The notes under the pieces were generated by a model that was given only the letters and a program-made list of their open reading frames with translations, was not told the origin of the DNA and searched no databases. A DNA stretch of 32,651 nucleotides, taken from positions 1-32,651 of the forward strand of contig JAUQOS010000017.1 in NCBI GenBank assembly GCA_030550775.1. Direction: 5' to 3'. Made by a program: the position numbers and the translations under genes. Below, piece after piece: positions 30,411 to 32,651 of this stretch. This DNA comes from Armatimonadota bacterium. Lineage in GTDB: Bacteria; Armatimonadota; Fimbriimonadia; Fimbriimonadales; GBS-DC. Within the stretch, counting starts at the first letter, position 1. Every line of letters begins with the position of its first letter.

Positions 30411-30427
30411 CTCTCTGGAGGAACCCG

Positions 30428-31048
30428 ATGCCAGCCCCCGATCTGTTGGAGTTCTGGAACGAGGCAGAGATCGTGCCCATCTCCGCCCTCGAACATTACG
30501 CTTATTGCCCGCGCCAGTGCGCACTAATCCACATCGAACAGGTGTACGAAGAGAATGTGTACACTCTGCGTGGGGCTGCGCTCCACGAGCGCGTTGACCA
30601 AGCCGAAGGTTTGATTGAAGACGGTTTTGTGTTAGAGTATGCCTTACCTTTGTGGAGCGTTCGGTTGGGGCTTATTGGACGCGCGGATGTGGTCGGCTTT
30701 CTGCCCGATGGCACCCCCTACCCAATTGAGTACAAGTCGGGCAAGCGCAAGGTGAAATACCACGACGATGTGCAGCTCTGCGCCCAAGCGATGTGTCTTG
30801 AGGAGATGCTGCAACGTGCCGTGCCCAAAGGTTCCATCTACTACTACGCCAGCCGTCGACGGCGCGAGGTGGAATTCACCGCCGACCTACGCGCCCTCAC
30901 CGAGCAGGTCATCCACGAGACTCGTCAGATGTTTCGTTCAGGGCGCACCCCACCGCCCCTCAACGACGCCCGCTGCCCCGATTGCTCGCTCATTCGCCTC
31001 TGTATGCCTGATGTAATCGCACGCTTACAACAGGAGCAGACACGATGA
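30428..31048 (+). CDS. cas4: CRISPR-associated Cas4 (PD-(D/E)XK exonuclease, adaptation)
   Basis: A 206-residue Cas4. The RecB-like nuclease residues are all present: H53 (LHERVD), D87 (GRADVV), E101 and K103 (PIEYKSGK) and the QLCAQAM motif near 117. The iron-sulphur cluster cysteines are C27 (YCPRQC) with C183, C186 and C192 ([12 protein letters not shown]). Cas4 trims and orients prespacers with the correct PAM for Cas1-Cas2. The ATG follows GGAGG. Its stop overlaps the cas1 start (ATGA), the usual I-C coupling. Confidence 0.95.
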   Translation: MPAPDLLEFWNEAEIVPISALEHYAYCPRQCALIHIEQVYEENVYTLRGAALHERVDQAEGLIEDGFVLEYALPLWSVRLGLIGRADVVGFLPDGTPYPIEYKSGKRKVKYHDDVQLCAQAMCLEEMLQRAVPKGSIYYYASRRRREVEFTADLRALTEQVIHETRQMFRSGRTPPPLNDARCPDCSLIRLCMPDVIARLQQEQTR

Positions 31049-32076
31049 TTTATCAACTACTCAACACACTGTATGTAACAGTGGATGGCACCTACCTACG
31101 CCTCAATAATGAGGCGGTGGAAGTTACGCAGGAAGGTACCCTACTCAAGCGCGTGCCGTTGCACCACTTAGGAGCAATTGTAATGCTGGGCAACATCTCA
31201 GTAAGCCCCCCACTGATGGAGCGCTGTGCTCAGGAGGGACGCTCGCTGGTCTGGCTTGACGAATCAGGGCGGTTCCGCGCCCGCGTGGAGGGTCCCGTCT
31301 CCGGCAATGTACTCTTGCGCCGTAGTCAACACAAAACGCACGACGACCCCCACGCCACCTGCAACTTGGCACGGAGCTTCGTACAGGGCAAACTTCACAA
31401 CCAACTCCAGGTTTTGCAGCGGGCACTCCGCGAGCATCCCACCCCAGAGACGACCCAACTCCAAACGGCAGTTACACAAATCCGCACCCACCTACAGGCG
31501 CTTGAACATGCCCATGACCTCGACACTGTGCGCGGTGTGGAAGGCTATGCCAGCAAAATCTATTTCGACGCGCTGGACGCCCTGATTACGGCACAACGCG
31601 AGTCGTTCCGCATGCTGGGGCGTACTCGCCGACCCCCACGCGACCGTTTCAACGCCTTGCTCTCGTTCGTCTACAGCCTGCTGACTGTGGACTACGTCAG
31701 TGCACTGGAAGGAGTCGGTTTAGACCCGCAAGTGGGCTATCTGCACGCCCTGCGCCCTGGACGCCCAGCACTGGCGCTCGACCTAATGGAAGAACTGCGC
31801 CCAGCACTTGCCGATCGCTTCGCGCTAAGCTTGGTCAACTTACAACAAATCAACCCCAGCCACTTCGAGGAGCGTCCCGGCGGCGCGGTACTGCTCAACG
31901 ACACGGGACGACGCGAAGTCATCGTTGCTTACCAAAAGCGCAAACAGGAACAAGTCTACCACCCCGTGCTGCAAACGCGCATTCCATGGGGGTTGGTGCC
32001 GCATATTCAGGCACGACTACTTGCCCGCGTACTACGCGGGGATATTTTGGAATATCCACCATTTACGATACGATGA
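31045..32076 (+). CDS. cas1: CRISPR integrase Cas1 (type I-C)
   Basis: A 343-residue Cas1 with an N-terminal beta domain and C-terminal helical domain. The metal ligands are visible: E166 (GVEGYAS), H234 (GYLHAL) and D246/E249 (LALDLMEELRP). With Cas2 it integrates new spacers next to the leader. The full catalytic set and length suggest a working enzyme. The start overlaps cas4 by 4 nt. Unlike the compact cas4-cas1 junction, 162 nt separate it from cas2. Confidence 0.96.
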   Translation: MIYQLLNTLYVTVDGTYLRLNNEAVEVTQEGTLLKRVPLHHLGAIVMLGNISVSPPLMERCAQEGRSLVWLDESGRFRARVEGPVSGNVLLRRSQHKTHDDPHATCNLARSFVQGKLHNQLQVLQRALREHPTPETTQLQTAVTQIRTHLQALEHAHDLDTVRGVEGYASKIYFDALDALITAQRESFRMLGRTRRPPRDRFNALLSFVYSLLTVDYVSALEGVGLDPQVGYLHALRPGRPALALDLMEELRPALADRFALSLVNLQQINPSHFEERPGGAVLLNDTGRREVIVAYQKRKQEQVYHPVLQTRIPWGLVPHIQARLLARVLRGDILEYPPFTIR

Positions 32077-32238
32077 CGGGCGACGACCGTTCAACTCCAA
32101 GTGAGCACGGTCCTCACGGCGCTCGGAGTAGCCAAGTTACTTTCACAAGGTTATCTTGTCATGCTGAGCTGCGGGCGAGGCCGCTCAGGCTGAGGGTCAG
32201 CTGCATCTGTCAAACACTTCACGCGGAGGTAACCAACG
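32077..32238. repeat. Repeat-bearing spacer between cas1 and cas2
   Basis: This 162-nt gap contains small inverted repeats: GTGAG/CTCAC at 32101-32117 and CTGAGC/GCTCAG at 32164-32188. TCTTGTCATGCTGAGCTGCG at about 32153 resembles a diverged copy of the dispersed CATTCC/GAGGAATC element. No convincing coding sequence is present. GGAGG at 32226-32230 serves cas2. Confidence 0.5.
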
Positions 32239-32535
32239 ATGCGCTTGAACATTCTCGTGTGCTACGATGTGAACACTGAAGACCCTGCGGGGCAGAAACG
32301 ACTGCGCAGGGTCGCTAAAGCCTGCGAAGCCTATGGACAGCGTGTGCAAAAGTCGGTGTTTGAATGCCGTCTTACTGAAACCCAGCTGGAAAAGCTCAAG
32401 CAGCGTTTGCTTCGGATTATTGACCCCCAGAAGGACAGCCTACGCTTTTACCGCCTACCAGGCGAGCGGGAGCGCTGGGTGGAGGTATACGGGGTAGACC
32501 ACTATGAAGACTTTGACGCACCGTTGGTTATTTAG
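32239..32535 (+). CDS. cas2: CRISPR-associated Cas2
   Basis: A 98-residue ferredoxin-fold protein with the canonical first strand ILVCYDVNTED (Asp10) and QRVQKSVFECRLTETQLEKL, as expected for a type I-C Cas2. It forms the dimer core of the Cas1-Cas2 integrase. The ATG at 32239 follows GGAGG with good spacing. The stop codon lies inside a small palindrome (32530-32546). Confidence 0.95.
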   Translation: MRLNILVCYDVNTEDPAGQKRLRRVAKACEAYGQRVQKSVFECRLTETQLEKLKQRLLRIIDPQKDSLRFYRLPGERERWVEVYGVDHYEDFDAPLVI

Positions 32536-32612
32536 CCATGCTAAATAGGTTGCGCGTACCCCAAGTGCCCCCCTGTTTGAACCTGAGGTACGCGCAAAGC
32601 GTTGAGTTCAAA
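32530..32612. repeat. Nested inverted repeats after cas2
   Basis: ATTTAGC-CAT-GCTAAAT (32530-32546) spans the cas2 stop. TTGCGCGTACC (32550-32560) has a perfect 11-bp inverted partner GGTACGCGCAA (32587-32597). TTTGAAC (32576-32582) pairs with GTTCAAA (32606-32612), overlapping the second pair. These could be transcript-end structures or protein sites at the start of a CRISPR leader. The remaining bases to 32651 show no repeat unit. Confidence 0.6.
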
Positions 32613-32651
32613 TTGCCCGCCCAAGACGCGCACATCGGGCTTTAGGACTTG

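Noticed and set aside
32547-32615. Inverted repeats after cas2 as the first CRISPR repeat
   Set aside because: The arms are not repeated directly within the window and the sequence does not clearly match known I-C repeats; the array would have to lie beyond the edge.

Overview
The window is GC-rich bacterial chromosome with tightly packed, often overlapping genes. Several families here are characteristic of, though not exclusive to, Armatimonadota and Planctomycetota-like bacteria: a DUF6785/DUF6784-type membrane protein, a CehA/McbA-type metallohydrolase with signal peptide, a secreted protein ending in one dockerin/EF-hand-like repeat, a ceramidase-like protein, TIM-barrel sugar isomerases and a giant zinc metalloprotease. 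I infer an armatimonad or similar environmental bacterium; no 16S or marker gene confirms it.

Layout. 1-169: two minus-strand tRNAs (Met-CAT, Leu-CAG). 290-4126: plus-strand ceramidase-like/SCP2 fusion, sugar-type MFS transporter and zinc alcohol dehydrogenase. 4190-6630: a response regulator with HD-GYP output, followed by an overlapping RNase H-fold (YqgF/RuvX-like) gene that seems to start at ATC; GGTTCCCC/GGGGAACC palindromic repeats lie on both sides. 6750-11404: a compact plus-strand cluster of TIM-barrel isomerase, tilS, ECF sigma factor, ZAS anti-sigma factor and an HtrA/PDZ protein that has lost its whole catalytic triad. 11411-16081: a minus-strand series of DUF6785-like membrane protein, very long-coil HlyD-type adaptor and glycerophosphodiesterase. 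16235-17596: a secreted dockerin-like protein with a consensus promoter and a 13-bp terminator stem. 17603-21375: minus-strand PD-(D/E)XK-like small protein, isomerase and CehA/McbA metallohydrolase. 21572-25045: metalloprotease. 25227-25595: remnant of an Rpn/DUF4351-type gene. 25686-27053: MmgE/PrpD protein.

From 27162 to the right edge lies a type I-C CRISPR-Cas operon: cas5c, cas8c (with an internal, SD-preceded start for the Cas11c small subunit), cas7c, cas4, cas1, cas2. cas3, normally first, is absent from its usual place, and no CRISPR array is visible before the window ends about 115 bases after cas2. Cas5c, Cas8c, Cas11c and Cas7c would form Cascade, with Cas5c also cutting pre-crRNA; Cas4, Cas1 and Cas2 form the adaptation module. 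A palindromic hairpin separates the interference genes from the adaptation genes, and a repeat-bearing spacer separates cas1 from cas2.

The most notable points are the dead-protease sensor candidate in the sigma/anti-sigma operon, the ATC-initiated YqgF-like gene, the cas3-less I-C operon with nested Cas11c, the ceramidase-SCP2 fusion, candidate leaderless promoters, and two families of dispersed palindromic repeats.
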